Source of the DNA: Catenuloplanes atrovinosus
GTDB taxonomy: Bacteria; Actinomycetota; Actinomycetes; Mycobacteriales; Micromonosporaceae
DNA length: 64,000 nucleotides
Assembly (NCBI RefSeq): GCF_031458235.1
Contig: NZ_JAVDYB010000001.1
Span: 3,307,001 to 3,371,000 of the forward strand
Reading direction: 5' to 3'
Numbering within the stretch: position 1 is the stretch's first letter; the number at the start of each line of letters is the position of its first letter. The position numbers and the translations under genes were made by a program. Under the pieces are notes generated by a model. It worked only from the letters and a program-made list of their open reading frames with translations, was not told where the DNA came from and ran no database searches. Positions 27,676 through 35,390 of this stretch are shown here, one piece after another.

Positions 27676-27691
27676 ATGTTTACGTAAACAT
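27676..27691. promoter_or_regulatory. LacI-type operator O2 (lacI-side)
   Basis: Perfect 16-bp palindrome ATGTTTACGTAAACAT, 54 bp upstream of the regulator's TTG start. Differs from O1 only at the two bases flanking the central CG. The centres of O1 and O2 are 86 bp apart (27597.5 and 27683.5), so joint binding with looping is possible. Confidence 0.88.
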
Positions 27692-27744
27692 CGTGCGGTG
27701 ATAGTTTCACCACGTCTACGGCGCGTCAAGAGAAGGCGTGAAGG

Positions 27745-28797
27745 TTGTTCACCTCGGAGAATCCTGAGAGCACCACGCCCCGGCGGCGCAAACGAGGTGT
27801 CTCGATGGCCGACGTGGCCCGCCTGGCGGGCGTCTCGGCCCAGACCGTCTCGCGCGTCTCCACCGGGCACCCCGGCGTCATCGAGTCGACCCGCGCCCAG
27901 GTGCTGGCCGCCATGAAGGAACTCGGCTACCGCCCGAACAGCGCGGCCCGCGCGCTGAAACGCGGCGAGTTCCGCACCATCGGCGTCATCCTGTTCACGC
28001 TCGCCACCACCGGCAACAGCCGCACCGTCGAGGCGATCGCCGACCACGCCGCGCGCGAGGGCTACGCCATCACCATCATCCCGGTCGCGGCCCCCACCCA
28101 GGACGGCGTGCTCGGCGCCTTCACCCGCCTCGGCGAACTCGCGGTCGACGGCGCCATCGTCATCATGGAGGTCCACCTCCTCGACACCACCCGCATCACG
28201 CTCCCCCCGGGCGTCCAGGTCGTCGTGGTCGACTCCGACGCCGGCGACACGTACACCGTGGTCGACACCGACCAGGCCGACGGCGCCCGCGCCGCCGTCC
28301 GCCACCTCCTCTCCCTCGGCCACCACACGGTCCACCACGTCACCGGCCCCGCCTCCTCCTTCGCCAGCGAACGCCGCGCCGCCGCCTGGCGCTCCGTCCT
28401 CACCGACGCCGGCCGCCCCGTCCCACCCGCACTCACCGGCGACTGGTCCGCCGACTCCGGCTACGCGGCCGGCCTCCAACTCGCCGCCGACCCGTCATGC
28501 ACCGCGGTCTTCGCCTCCAACGACCAGATGGCGCTGGGATTGCTGCGCGCCTTCCACGAGCGCGGGCTGGCGGTCCCGGGACGGATCAGCGTGGTCGGCT
28601 TCGACGACATCCCGGAATCACGCAACTTCCTCCCGCCACTGACCACGGTCCACCAGGACTTCGCGGAGATGGGCCGCCGGTGCGTCCAGATGGTCCTCCG
28701 CCAGATCCGCAACGAGGGCACCACCCCGGGCACGACGCTGGTTCCGACCCGCCTGGTGGAACGCTCCAGCACAGCACCGCCCCCTCCCCCTTCGTAG
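27745..28797 (+). CDS. LacI-family transcriptional regulator
   Basis: 350 residues. An N-terminal extension of ~20 residues precedes the LacI helix-turn-helix (MADVARLAGVSAQTVSRV) and the hinge helix (NSAARALKRGE). A sugar-binding periplasmic-fold domain follows (TIGVILFT, FASNDQMALGLLRAF, ISVVGFDDIPESRNFLPPLTTV). The TTG at 27745 has AGAAGG upstream; ATG 27805 at the HTH is an alternative, with GAGG 7 nt away. It is divergent from the beta-galactoside uptake operon and almost certainly represses it and itself through O1 and O2. The tail is Pro-rich. Confidence 0.93.
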   Translation: MFTSENPESTTPRRRKRGVSMADVARLAGVSAQTVSRVSTGHPGVIESTRAQVLAAMKELGYRPNSAARALKRGEFRTIGVILFTLATTGNSRTVEAIADHAAREGYAITIIPVAAPTQDGVLGAFTRLGELAVDGAIVIMEVHLLDTTRITLPPGVQVVVVDSDAGDTYTVVDTDQADGARAAVRHLLSLGHHTVHHVTGPASSFASERRAAAWRSVLTDAGRPVPPALTGDWSADSGYAAGLQLAADPSCTAVFASNDQMALGLLRAFHERGLAVPGRISVVGFDDIPESRNFLPPLTTVHQDFAEMGRRCVQMVLRQIRNEGTTPGTTLVPTRLVERSSTAPPPPPS

Positions 28798-28900
28798 GCA
28801 CCGGGCGCCGAGGGCGGCGGCACTAGCCGCTGGCCCCGGCCCGGGCACCAAGTACCAGCCCGGCGACGGGCCGGGCACCGGCATCGGCCACTGGCACCCG

Positions 28901-28993
28901 GCGCCGGGCACGGGCACCGCGTGCCGGGCACGGGCACCGCGCGCCGGGCACGGGCACCGCGCGCCGGGCACGGGCGCCGGGCACGGGCGCCGG
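28901..28993. repeat. Tandem repeat, 20-bp unit, about 4.7 copies
   Basis: Unit GCGCCGGGCACGGGCACCGC, at 28901-28920, 28921-28940 (one change), 28941-28960 and 28961-28980 (two changes near the end), then a 13-base partial unit. Looser versions of GGGCACCGG extend back to about 28840. Minisatellite-like; no spacer sequences. Confidence 0.85.
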
Positions 28994-29113
28994 ATTCCTC
29001 AGCCGCCGAATTGCGAAGCCCGAAAGCACGAGAACCGCGGCGACGTGAAGGCCTGGCCGGGCCTGCCGGTCAAGATTCGCCCGGTACGACTTCGGCGTCG
29101 CAGTCTTTCCGCG

Positions 29114-29201
29114 GTCCACAGGCCGGTGGCCCACTTTGTGAGGCTCAGGCACGTTATTCGAGCGGAATAACGTGCCTGAGCCTCACATCGCCACAGTGGA
29201 C
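29114..29201. repeat. Long palindrome / hairpin element
   Basis: A perfect 22-bp inverted repeat (29138-29159 and 29165-29186; arms begin GTGAGGCTCAGGCACG) with a 5-base loop. Outer bases pair further with bulges (GTCCAC at 29114-29119 with GTGGAC at 29196-29201). The arm contains an AT-rich ACGTTATTC tip. It is not next to a gene end: the nearest stop codon is more than 300 bp away. It could be a remnant of a small mobile element or a protein-binding cruciform. Confidence 0.8.
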
Positions 29202-29250
29202 GATCAACTCGCGTCCGCGATATGGCGAAATTTCGGGCGCGGAGCGCCCA
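29196..29250. repeat. Direct repeat DR-1 (GAAATTTC + stem-loop), first copy
   Basis: Contains ATGGCGAAATTTCGGGCGCG followed by GAGCGCCC. The 8-bp dyad GAAATTTC is followed by a stem GGGCGC/GCGCCC around GGA. The second copy is 125 bp downstream. Confidence 0.65.
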
Positions 29251-29318
29251 CCGTGCCCCTCGCACAGGCCTGAGGACCGCAACCGCCTGGCATCGCGGCG
29301 AATCGTCCGACCAGCGTG

Positions 29319-29375
29319 GAAAGCATGGTCGATCCGCATCGGCTTTATGACGAAATTTCGGACACGGAGTGCCCG
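29319..29375. repeat. Direct repeat DR-1 (GAAATTTC + stem-loop), second copy
   Basis: Contains ATGACGAAATTTCGGACACG followed by GAGTGCCC. Compared with the first copy, one stem pair changes from G-C to A-T on both sides (CGC/GCG to CAC/GTG), keeping pairing, while another position is now mismatched. Confidence 0.65.
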
Positions 29376-29676
29376 AGACCGATGTGCGCGATGGCCCGTT
29401 AACACGGTGGCCCGGTAGGCGACGGCGCGGAGGCACTGCAGGGCGAAAGCACGGCGTCCGGCGGTGCGGCGGGAGGACGGCACCGCCGGACGACGGCGTG
29501 GCAGAGCGGGGCGAACCAGTCGGCGACAGCGTGGCAGGGCGACGCGGCAGAGCGGCACGACCGGCGACAACCCGACAAAGCGACGCGACAGAGCGACGCA
29601 GCCAGCGACGACGCGGCAGGGGGCGCGGGAAAGCGACGGCGGGGCGGGGACTGGGTTTGGATTTGGCGGGCCGGCG

Positions 29677-29716
29677 GCGGGACCGGCAGGGAGGAGCGCC
29701 AGCGACGACCGGTGCC
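29677..29716 (-). repeat. Interspersed intergenic repeat, copy D, IS-separated left part
   Basis: Read on the minus strand, this part ends with CTCCCTGCCGGTCCCGC, the 3' block of the repeat. It is cut at 29716 by the IS element. Joined with 31267-31317 after removing the IS and one target duplication, it rebuilds a complete copy. Confidence 0.8.
29707..29716. repeat. 10-bp target-site duplication, left (IS element)
   Basis: GACCGGTGCC directly before the IS left end; the identical sequence follows the right end at 31267-31276. Confidence 0.92.
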
Positions 29717-29748
29717 CAATGCCACTTAGCTTATTTTGATCTTGGTGG
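29717..29748 (+). repeat. IS terminal inverted repeat, left
   Basis: 32 bp beginning CAATGCCACTTAGC; its exact inverse complement lies at 31235-31266. Confidence 0.95.
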
Positions 29749-29932
29749 TGGGTGGAAGCGGTACGTGGCGGGGCTGGGGTGGCGGGTGGAGGCGGGTTCG
29801 TGGCGTTGTTTGGGTCGGTACATGTTGCGGCGGCAGCGTTTGACGGCGCGGGGGCAGGTGCGGTGGCGGCGGGCGGGGTTGAGTGTGCGGGTGATCTGGG
29901 CCCAGATGCGGGGTAGTCGGGTGGTCCAGTCT

Positions 29933-31198
29933 TCAGGGGGAAATGGCCGCTGAGCCGGTGGCTGAGCGGCGCGCGAGGCGTAGTGCGCGGGTGAAGCTGA
30001 TCCGGTCGGGGTCGATCGCGGCAGCGTCGGCGGCGCGGGTGATCAGCACGGTCATGGCGTGCTGGATTAGTAGCCAGGCCCAGATTTCCTGGTGGACGAG
30101 GTCGGGCAGTTTCGAGCGCAGGATCCGGCCGGGCCCGCGGAGGTGGGTTTTGAGCTGGTCGTTGGCGGTTTCGTGTTCCCAGCGCAGGTGGTATGCCTCG
30201 GCGAGTTCGTCCGGGCCGGCCTGGGCGGGGTCGATGATGGTGGTGGCCAGGGTGATCAGTTCGCTGGTGCCGTTACCACTACGGTCGGGTACGTCGTATG
30301 CGACGACTCGGGCGAGGTGGGCGGCGGGCAGGCCACGGTCGTTGATCGCGTCGTCGCAGGTGTCCAGGGTCCGGTCGGCCGCGGCGGCCAGGATCCGGTC
30401 CCGGCGGCCACCACGGATCGTCTTGTCCATCAACACGGTCAGATAGGTGCCGTCGGCCAAAACCTCGATCACCGGCAGCCGGATCCCGGCCTGGATCCGC
30501 CAGAGCAGGTCCGCGCCGGTCGCCTGCGCCCGGTCCCACGCCGCGAACGAGTAAAACGACCGGTCCGCGGTCAGTAGTTCCCCGCGGCGCAGCCGTGCAT
30601 ACAACGGCATGGCCAGGGTCTGTTCCCCGACCGCATACGCGCCGACCTCCGCCGCCAAAAACGCGTGCGTCCCGCACTCAGTCAACGCCACGACCCGGGC
30701 CTTCGGGAACGCCGACGGGCCACCACCGGTCCGGGAATACCCGAACTCGGCCGCGTTCTCCGTCGTGTCCGGCACGTCCACGTCGAACCCGTCGATGGCA
30801 AGGACCCGCCAGTCCCGCAACCACGCACCTGACGTGACCGCGGACGCGACCGGCCGGGCGACCCGCTCGAACACCTCCGCCAGCACATCCCGGCCCAGCC
30901 GCTTACGGGCCTGACTGATCCCACCGGCCGTCGGCGGCGACCACCCCGCGTCCCAGCACCCGAACCGATCCAACGCCCCGGTCACCTTCACCGCGACCTC
31001 GGCATAATCATCATCCGGGAACAGCCACAAACCCATCGTCAGATACGCCGTCACATGCGGCGGCAACTTCCCATCCGACCGCCTCGCCTGCACCCCACAC
31101 TCCGCGACCGCGGCATCCACCACGTCCCGCGGCACCGCCGTGACCAGCACCCCGACCGACACCTGATCCGGCCGCACATCCACACCCGACACCACCAC
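29933..31198 (-). CDS. IS4-family transposase
   Basis: 421 residues. An N-terminal IS4 domain (~20-110) precedes the DDE catalytic core: Asp136 in LAIDGFDVDVPD, Asp212 in LLTADRSFYS, and Glu343 within the IS4 signature Y-(2)-R-(3)-E-(6)-K, seen as Tyr336, Arg339, Glu343, Lys350. No stop or frameshift interrupts it, so it is probably functional. The GTG start at 31198 lies 36 bp inside the inner edge of the right inverted repeat. About 180 bp at the left end of the IS are non-coding. Confidence 0.95.
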   Translation of the reverse strand: MVVSGVDVRPDQVSVGVLVTAVPRDVVDAAVAECGVQARRSDGKLPPHVTAYLTMGLWLFPDDDYAEVAVKVTGALDRFGCWDAGWSPPTAGGISQARKRLGRDVLAEVFERVARPVASAVTSGAWLRDWRVLAIDGFDVDVPDTTENAAEFGYSRTGGGPSAFPKARVVALTECGTHAFLAAEVGAYAVGEQTLAMPLYARLRRGELLTADRSFYSFAAWDRAQATGADLLWRIQAGIRLPVIEVLADGTYLTVLMDKTIRGGRRDRILAAAADRTLDTCDDAINDRGLPAAHLARVVAYDVPDRSGNGTSELITLATTIIDPAQAGPDELAEAYHLRWEHETANDQLKTHLRGPGRILRSKLPDLVHQEIWAWLLIQHAMTVLITRAADAAAIDPDRISFTRALRLARRSATGSAAISP

Positions 31199-31234
31199 AT
31201 CGAAGCAGACAAACCAGCCACACCACCCACCAGA

Positions 31235-31266
31235 CCACCAAGATCAAAATAAGCTAAGTGGCATTG
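31235..31266 (-). repeat. IS terminal inverted repeat, right
   Basis: Exact inverse complement of the left end (29717-29748). The transposase promoter should lie just inside it. Confidence 0.95.
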
Positions 31267-31317
31267 GACCGGTGCCCGCGGGAGCATGCGGACCCCGGCC
31301 ACGCCGGAAGCGGGAAA
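31267..31317 (-). repeat. Interspersed intergenic repeat, copy D, right part (and right target duplication)
   Basis: Read on the minus strand it has CCCGCTTCCGGCGTGGCCG, then GCATGCTCCCGCGGGCACCG, then breaks at the IS end. Bases 31267-31276 are the right-hand 10-bp target duplication. It ends 12 bp before the GH51 stop codon. Confidence 0.88.
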
Positions 31318-31328
31318 GCACAGAGGCC

Positions 31329-32834
31329 TTAAGAGAACGAAACCGCCGTCCACGACACCGGCGGCAGCGTGATCGTCACCGTCCCGTCCTCCACGGTGGC
31401 CGACGGGTTGGCCCGCGTGCCCACCCGCTCCGGGTTCGCCAGGGTGTTCGCCGCGTGCATGTCGTCGTCCCAGATGCCCTCCGCGCGCACCGCGGTCACT
31501 GCGAGGCCGCGCACGGAGATGGTCACCGTCGTCGGTTCGGTCAGGTGGCGGTTCTGCAGGAAGACCGCCAGTGAGCCGGCCTCGTCGAATGTCGCGGCGG
31601 CCGCGATGACCGGGACGTCGCCGTGGGCGGGGGTGGGTACGGTGTCCGCGTCCAGCTGCACCCGCAGGGCCGAGCCGCGTGCGAGGCGGGAGGTCAGGGA
31701 GAACGGGAAGAAGGTGGTCTGGCGCCAGGCGGGGCCGCCGGGTTCGGTCATGATGGGGCCGATGACGTTGACCAGCTGGGCGAGGCTGGCCGACGTGACC
31801 CGGTCGGCGTGGTTGAGCAGGGAGATGAGCAGGCCGCCGACCGTGACGGCGTCGGCGACGGAGTAGACGTCCTCCAGCAGGCGGGGGGCGATCGGCCAGT
31901 GGTCGGCCGGGAACGTGTCCTCGACGGCGTTCCAGCGGGAGGCGTACCAGACGTTCCACTCGTCGAAGGAGATGTCGATGCGCTTGTCGGCGCGTTTGAC
32001 GGCGCGCACGTGGTCGGCGGTGGCCACGACCGCGTCGATGAACGCGTCCATGTCGACGCCGGAGGCGAGGAAGCTGGCGTAGTCGCCGTCGCGGGGTTCG
32101 TAGTAGGCGTGGCAGGAGATGTAGTCGACCTCGTCGTAGGCGTGCTCCAGCACCACGCGCTCCCACGTGCCGAACGTGGGCATGCCGCGGGACGAGGAGC
32201 CGCAGACCACGAGTTCGAGGTCGCGGTCGAGCTGGCGCATCGCGTTCGCGGTCATCGCGGCGAGTTTGCCGTAGTCCTCGGCGTCGCGGCGGCCGAGCTG
32301 CCAGGGGCCGTCCATCTCGTTGCCGAGGCACCACATGCGTACGCCGAACGGCTCGGCCCGGCCGTTGGCGGCGCGCTGTGCGGCGCGTGCGGTGCCGGTG
32401 GGGACGTTCGCGTACTCGAGGAGCGCGAGCGCCTCGGGCACGCCGCGGGTGCCGAGGTTGACGGCCAGCATGAGTTCCGAGCCGACCAGGTCCAGCCAGG
32501 TCTGGAACTCGTGCAGCCCGACCTGGTTGGTCTCGGTGGAGTGCCAGGCGAGGTCGAGCCGGCGGGGGCGGTCCGCGGCCGGGCCGACGCCGTCCTCCCA
32601 CTGGTAGCCGGAGACGAAGTTGCCGCCGGGGTAGCGGATGGCGGAGACGCCCAGCTGCTTGACCAGCTCGACCACGTCGCGGCGGAACCCGTCGGGGCCC
32701 GCGGTGGGGTGGCCGGGCTCGTGGATTCCGTCGTAGATGTGCCGGCCGAGGTGCTCGACGAAGCCGCCGAACAGCCGCCGCCGCACGGCGCCGATGGTGA
32801 ACGCGGGGTCGAGGGTGAGGCGCGCGCGGGCCAT
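31329..32834 (-). CDS. GH51 alpha-L-arabinofuranosidase
   Basis: 501 residues, usual GH51 length, no signal peptide, so it is intracellular. Family motifs: LFGGFVEHLGRHIYDGI near the N-terminus and SAIRYPGGNFVSGYQWEDGVG. The acid/base Glu173 is in WCLGNEMDGPWQ and the nucleophile Glu292 in ISFDEWNVWY. It removes arabinofuranosyl side chains from arabinoxylan or arabinan oligosaccharides, complementing the GH10 xylanase and GH42 enzyme in this window. ATG 32834 has AAGGAG 9 nt upstream. It starts 23 bp after the DUF418 gene. Confidence 0.96.
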   Translation of the reverse strand: MARARLTLDPAFTIGAVRRRLFGGFVEHLGRHIYDGIHEPGHPTAGPDGFRRDVVELVKQLGVSAIRYPGGNFVSGYQWEDGVGPAADRPRRLDLAWHSTETNQVGLHEFQTWLDLVGSELMLAVNLGTRGVPEALALLEYANVPTGTARAAQRAANGRAEPFGVRMWCLGNEMDGPWQLGRRDAEDYGKLAAMTANAMRQLDRDLELVVCGSSSRGMPTFGTWERVVLEHAYDEVDYISCHAYYEPRDGDYASFLASGVDMDAFIDAVVATADHVRAVKRADKRIDISFDEWNVWYASRWNAVEDTFPADHWPIAPRLLEDVYSVADAVTVGGLLISLLNHADRVTSASLAQLVNVIGPIMTEPGGPAWRQTTFFPFSLTSRLARGSALRVQLDADTVPTPAHGDVPVIAAAATFDEAGSLAVFLQNRHLTEPTTVTISVRGLAVTAVRAEGIWDDDMHAANTLANPERVGTRANPSATVEDGTVTITLPPVSWTAVSFS

Positions 32835-32857
32835 GCGACGGGCTCCTTGAACTGGTC

Positions 32858-34012
32858 CTACGTGTCGATCTTGAGCTTAACGACGCCGTGGGTCCAGCGG
32901 CGCAGCAGCCACTCCGCGGGTCCGTACCGGAACCGGCGCAGCCACCACGCGCTGGCGGCGGCCTGGCCCGCGAAGATCGCCACGGCGATGAGCAGCACCG
33001 GCGCGGGTGGCGTGTGCCCGGCCAGGCCGAGGCCCGCGCCCGTGAAGATGAGCACGCAGAGCAGCGACTGGCCGAGGTAGTTGGTCAGCGCCATCCGGCC
33101 GGCCGGGGCGAGCGCGGCGCCGAGCGGGCGGTGCCGGTGGATCAGCCGCAGCAGCGTGGCGGCGTAGGCGGCGGCCAGCAGCGGCGCGGTGACGATGCTG
33201 ACCAGCAGGCTGGTCAGGTTCGCGGTGCCGCCGGTGACGAACACGATGGCGCCGGCCAGGCCGATCGGATAGCCGACGATCTCCGCCCTCAACAGCATCG
33301 GACGGTACGGGTCGAGGTGCGCCAGCAGGCGGTGCTTCCCGGCGGCGAGGCCGGCCAGGAACGCGGCGAGTGCGAGCGGGCCCTGCACGACGAGGCTGCC
33401 CGCCATCGACGGCAGTGCCCGCAGGTGCTCGCGCACCACCTCGGCGTACCCGCCCCGGAGGGCCTCGGTCGATCGCGCGCCGGCCTGGACCGCGGCGGCG
33501 TGGTCCGGCACCAGCGTGACGCCCTGGACCGCGGCGAGCGCGACGCCGAACGCGATCACACCGACGATCGTCCCGGCCGCGATCAACGCGGTGCGCGGCC
33601 GGATGTCCCGGACCCCGAACAGGATCAGGCCCATCAGCGCGTACGTGGTGAGGATGTCCCCCTGGAACAGCAGCACCGCGTGCAGCGCGCCGAGCACGAA
33701 CAGGCCCGCGAGCCGGCGCAGGAACGCGGCCCGGAAGTCGGTGCCGCGCCGCGCGGCGGAGTCGAGTTGGAGCGTGAAGCTGTAGCCGAACAGGAACGCG
33801 AACAGCAGGTACGCCTTCATCGCGAACAGCAGTTCCACCGCGCCGCTCACCAGCCGGTCCAGCGTGCCGTGCGCCGGGTCGTGCACCAGGTGGAACGGGT
33901 ACCCGGACGCGAAGAACGCGATGTTCACCAGCAGGATCAGCCCGAGTGCCGCGCCGCGCAGCGCGTCGACGTCGGCGATCCGCGCGCCGGCCTTCTCATC
34001 GACCATCGTCAT
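32858..34012 (-). CDS. DUF418-family membrane protein
   Basis: 384 residues with about ten TM helices. The N-terminal RIADVDALRGAALGLILLVNI is the family start, and the C-terminal GRMALTNYLGQSLLCVLIFTG and WWLRRFRYGPAEWLLRRWTHG are the DUF418 signature. The role is unknown; often described as an uncharacterised inner-membrane or acyltransferase-3-like protein. ATG 34012 (or 34006) precedes the first helix. GH51 follows on the same strand after 23 bp, so co-transcription is possible though no functional link is evident. Confidence 0.9.
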   Translation of the reverse strand: MTMVDEKAGARIADVDALRGAALGLILLVNIAFFASGYPFHLVHDPAHGTLDRLVSGAVELLFAMKAYLLFAFLFGYSFTLQLDSAARRGTDFRAAFLRRLAGLFVLGALHAVLLFQGDILTTYALMGLILFGVRDIRPRTALIAAGTIVGVIAFGVALAAVQGVTLVPDHAAAVQAGARSTEALRGGYAEVVREHLRALPSMAGSLVVQGPLALAAFLAGLAAGKHRLLAHLDPYRPMLLRAEIVGYPIGLAGAIVFVTGGTANLTSLLVSIVTAPLLAAAYAATLLRLIHRHRPLGAALAPAGRMALTNYLGQSLLCVLIFTGAGLGLAGHTPPAPVLLIAVAIFAGQAAASAWWLRRFRYGPAEWLLRRWTHGVVKLKIDT

Positions 34013-34107
34013 GCGACAGACGCTAGGGTGCCGGTGGGTGCCGTCCCATCCGGCGGGCCCGAGGGCGTGCGCGGGGGCCAGCCCTACCCCCGCGCGCGCC
34101 GGTGGGC

Positions 34108-34749
34108 TCAGCCGTTGACGGTCAGGCTGGTCTTCGCCAGCTCGTAGGCGGGCAGCATCGCCTGGTGCTCCTCCGGGTCGAACGCATCCAGCGACACCGC
34201 GAGCACGCCCGCGCCGGCGGCCAGCGCGAACGCGCGCTCCGGCTCCAGCGAGTCGTCGAGCTGGCTCTTGGCCTGGTAGACCACCTCGAGGCCGGGCTTG
34301 CCGCCGACCTGCACGTCGGTGAACGCCGGCGTCTGCGCCTCCTCGCCGATGAACGCGGTGAGCGCGGTGCGCAGGTCGCCGGCCGGTCCGCTGTAGACGC
34401 GGATGAAGCCGAGCTGGCCGGCGGGCTTGGCGTCGATCTCGCAGATCGGCGACATCGTGCCGCGGTTGAAGATCTCGGCCAGCTCCGGGTCGGCCGCGGA
34501 GGTGTCCACCGCCTTCGGCTTCCACGACTCGGCGATGCCGAACGACACCGGCATCGCGCAGCCGCTGTCCGCGGCGCCGACCCGGGCCGCCTCCGGGGCT
34601 CCGGCCGGGGCGGGCGCGGCGGCCGAGGTGGGTGCGGTGGAGGCGTTCGGGGCGGCGGCCGGCTGCTCCGCCTCCGGGCTCTGGCAGGCGGCGGCGAGCA
34701 TCAGGGTGGCGAGGGCGAGCGCGCGGCGCGCGTGGGGTGCGGTTCTCAC
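34108..34749 (-). CDS. Lipoprotein of unknown function
   Basis: 213 residues from a GTG start. The signal peptide RRALALATLMLAAAC ends in the lipobox LAAAC; an Ala/Pro/Glu-rich linker (~20-55) leads to a compact ~150-residue domain with two cysteines (SGCAMPVSF, PICEIDAKP) that may form a disulphide. A similar layout is common for small actinobacterial lipoproteins. No family recognised. The gene is transcribed towards the DUF418 gene with a ~95-bp gap between them. Confidence 0.8.
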   Translation of the reverse strand: MRTAPHARRALALATLMLAAACQSPEAEQPAAAPNASTAPTSAAAPAPAGAPEAARVGAADSGCAMPVSFGIAESWKPKAVDTSAADPELAEIFNRGTMSPICEIDAKPAGQLGFIRVYSGPAGDLRTALTAFIGEEAQTPAFTDVQVGGKPGLEVVYQAKSQLDDSLEPERAFALAAGAGVLAVSLDAFDPEEHQAMLPAYELAKTSLTVNG

Positions 34750-34767
34750 GAGTCCGGGAGTCTACAA

Positions 34768-34896
34768 ATGACCTCGGAGTCCGCTGGGAGGCCCCGGAAT
34801 CGAATCTACGTGGTTACCAGCGACGAGCCGGCCGGCGACCACGACCGGCGCCGCACGCTGCTGCGGGACAGCGTGGCGCGCGCGGTCGCGCCGTGA
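34768..34896 (+). CDS. Possible 42-aa protein
   Basis: An ATG frame MTSESAGRPRNRIYVVTSDE running to TGA at 34896, divergent from the lipoprotein gene. Third positions in the second half are strongly G/C-biased, as in real genes here. There is no clear ribosome site, and the reading frame is short. It may be a small protein or chance. Confidence 0.3.
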   Translation: MTSESAGRPRNRIYVVTSDEPAGDHDRRRTLLRDSVARAVAP

Positions 34897-34900
34897 CCGG

Positions 34901-35350
34901 TCACTCCGGCTCAGCGGTCAGCGTCAACAGGTTCGCCCGGACCTTCTCCAGCAGGTCGACCAGCACGGCCCGCTGATCCGCAGCCATGCCGGCCGTGGCG
35001 GTCTCGGCCAGCGTGCGCCAGGCCGCCTCGATCTCCGCGATGCCGGCCCGCCCCTTGCCGGTCAGCTCGATCCGGGTGGCGCGCCGGTCGCCCGGCACCG
35101 GCCGGCGGACGAACCAGCCGCCGCTCTCCAGCCGGCTGAGGCTGCGCGTCACGGTCGGCTGCTCCACGCCGAGCCGGGCCGCGATCTCGGAGACCGTCAT
35201 CCCGCCGGGCTCCTGGCCCAGCATCCACAGCAGGACGTCCTGGCCCGGGTGCAGCGCGAGACGGCTCAGGACGTCGGCCTGCGCACTCCGGTACAGCTTG
35301 GCGACCTTGACCAGAGCCTTGTTGGTGGCCAGTACGTCCGCGAGTTCCAC
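34901..35350 (-). CDS. MarR-family transcriptional regulator
   Basis: 149 residues. The winged helix is clear: GMTVSEIAARLGVEQPTVTRSLSRLE (recognition helix region) and the wing VRRPVPGDRRATRIELTGKG. Flanking helices form the dimer interface. GTG 35350 start. Divergent from an SDR gene across a 77-bp gap that contains a perfect dyad (35391-35419), so it probably represses both itself and the SDR until a small aromatic or quinone-like ligand binds. Confidence 0.94.
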   Translation of the reverse strand: MELADVLATNKALVKVAKLYRSAQADVLSRLALHPGQDVLLWMLGQEPGGMTVSEIAARLGVEQPTVTRSLSRLESGGWFVRRPVPGDRRATRIELTGKGRAGIAEIEAAWRTLAETATAGMAADQRAVLVDLLEKVRANLLTLTAEPE

Positions 35351-35390
35351 CCCGGCAGTTTACGGGTTGACGTACCGCCGCCCCCTGATT

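Larger units (their letters stand above)
28798..29716. other. Structured non-coding interval between lacI gene and IS element
   Basis: About 920 bases without a convincing gene. It contains a 20-bp-unit tandem repeat (28901-28993), a long palindrome (29114-29201), two related ~55-bp direct repeats each with a GAAATTTC dyad and small hairpin (29196-29250, 29319-29375), a stretch of degenerate GCGACGCGGCAGAGCG-like short repeats (~29489-29625), and the IS-separated half of repeat copy D (29677-29716). Open frames on both strands are compositionally biased and lack ribosome sites. Confidence 0.6.
29717..31266 (-). mobile_element. IS4-family insertion sequence, 1550 bp, apparently complete
   Basis: Bounded by perfect 32-bp terminal inverted repeats (29717-29748 and 31235-31266, beginning CAATGCCACTTAGC) and flanked by a perfect 10-bp direct repeat, GACCGGTGCC. 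One intact transposase gene fills most of it. The IS interrupts interspersed-repeat copy D. Perfect ends and target duplication indicate a recent insertion; IS4-type elements typically make 9-12-bp duplications. Confidence 0.95.

Noticed and set aside
25702-28479. Long minus-strand frame through the permease genes into the LacI gene
   Set aside because: It is out of frame with the two permeases (each recognised by EAA loops) and antisense to LacI; composition is a codon-bias artefact.
28901-28993. Possible CRISPR array
   Set aside because: The 20-bp units are directly contiguous with no unique spacers, and no cas genes are nearby.
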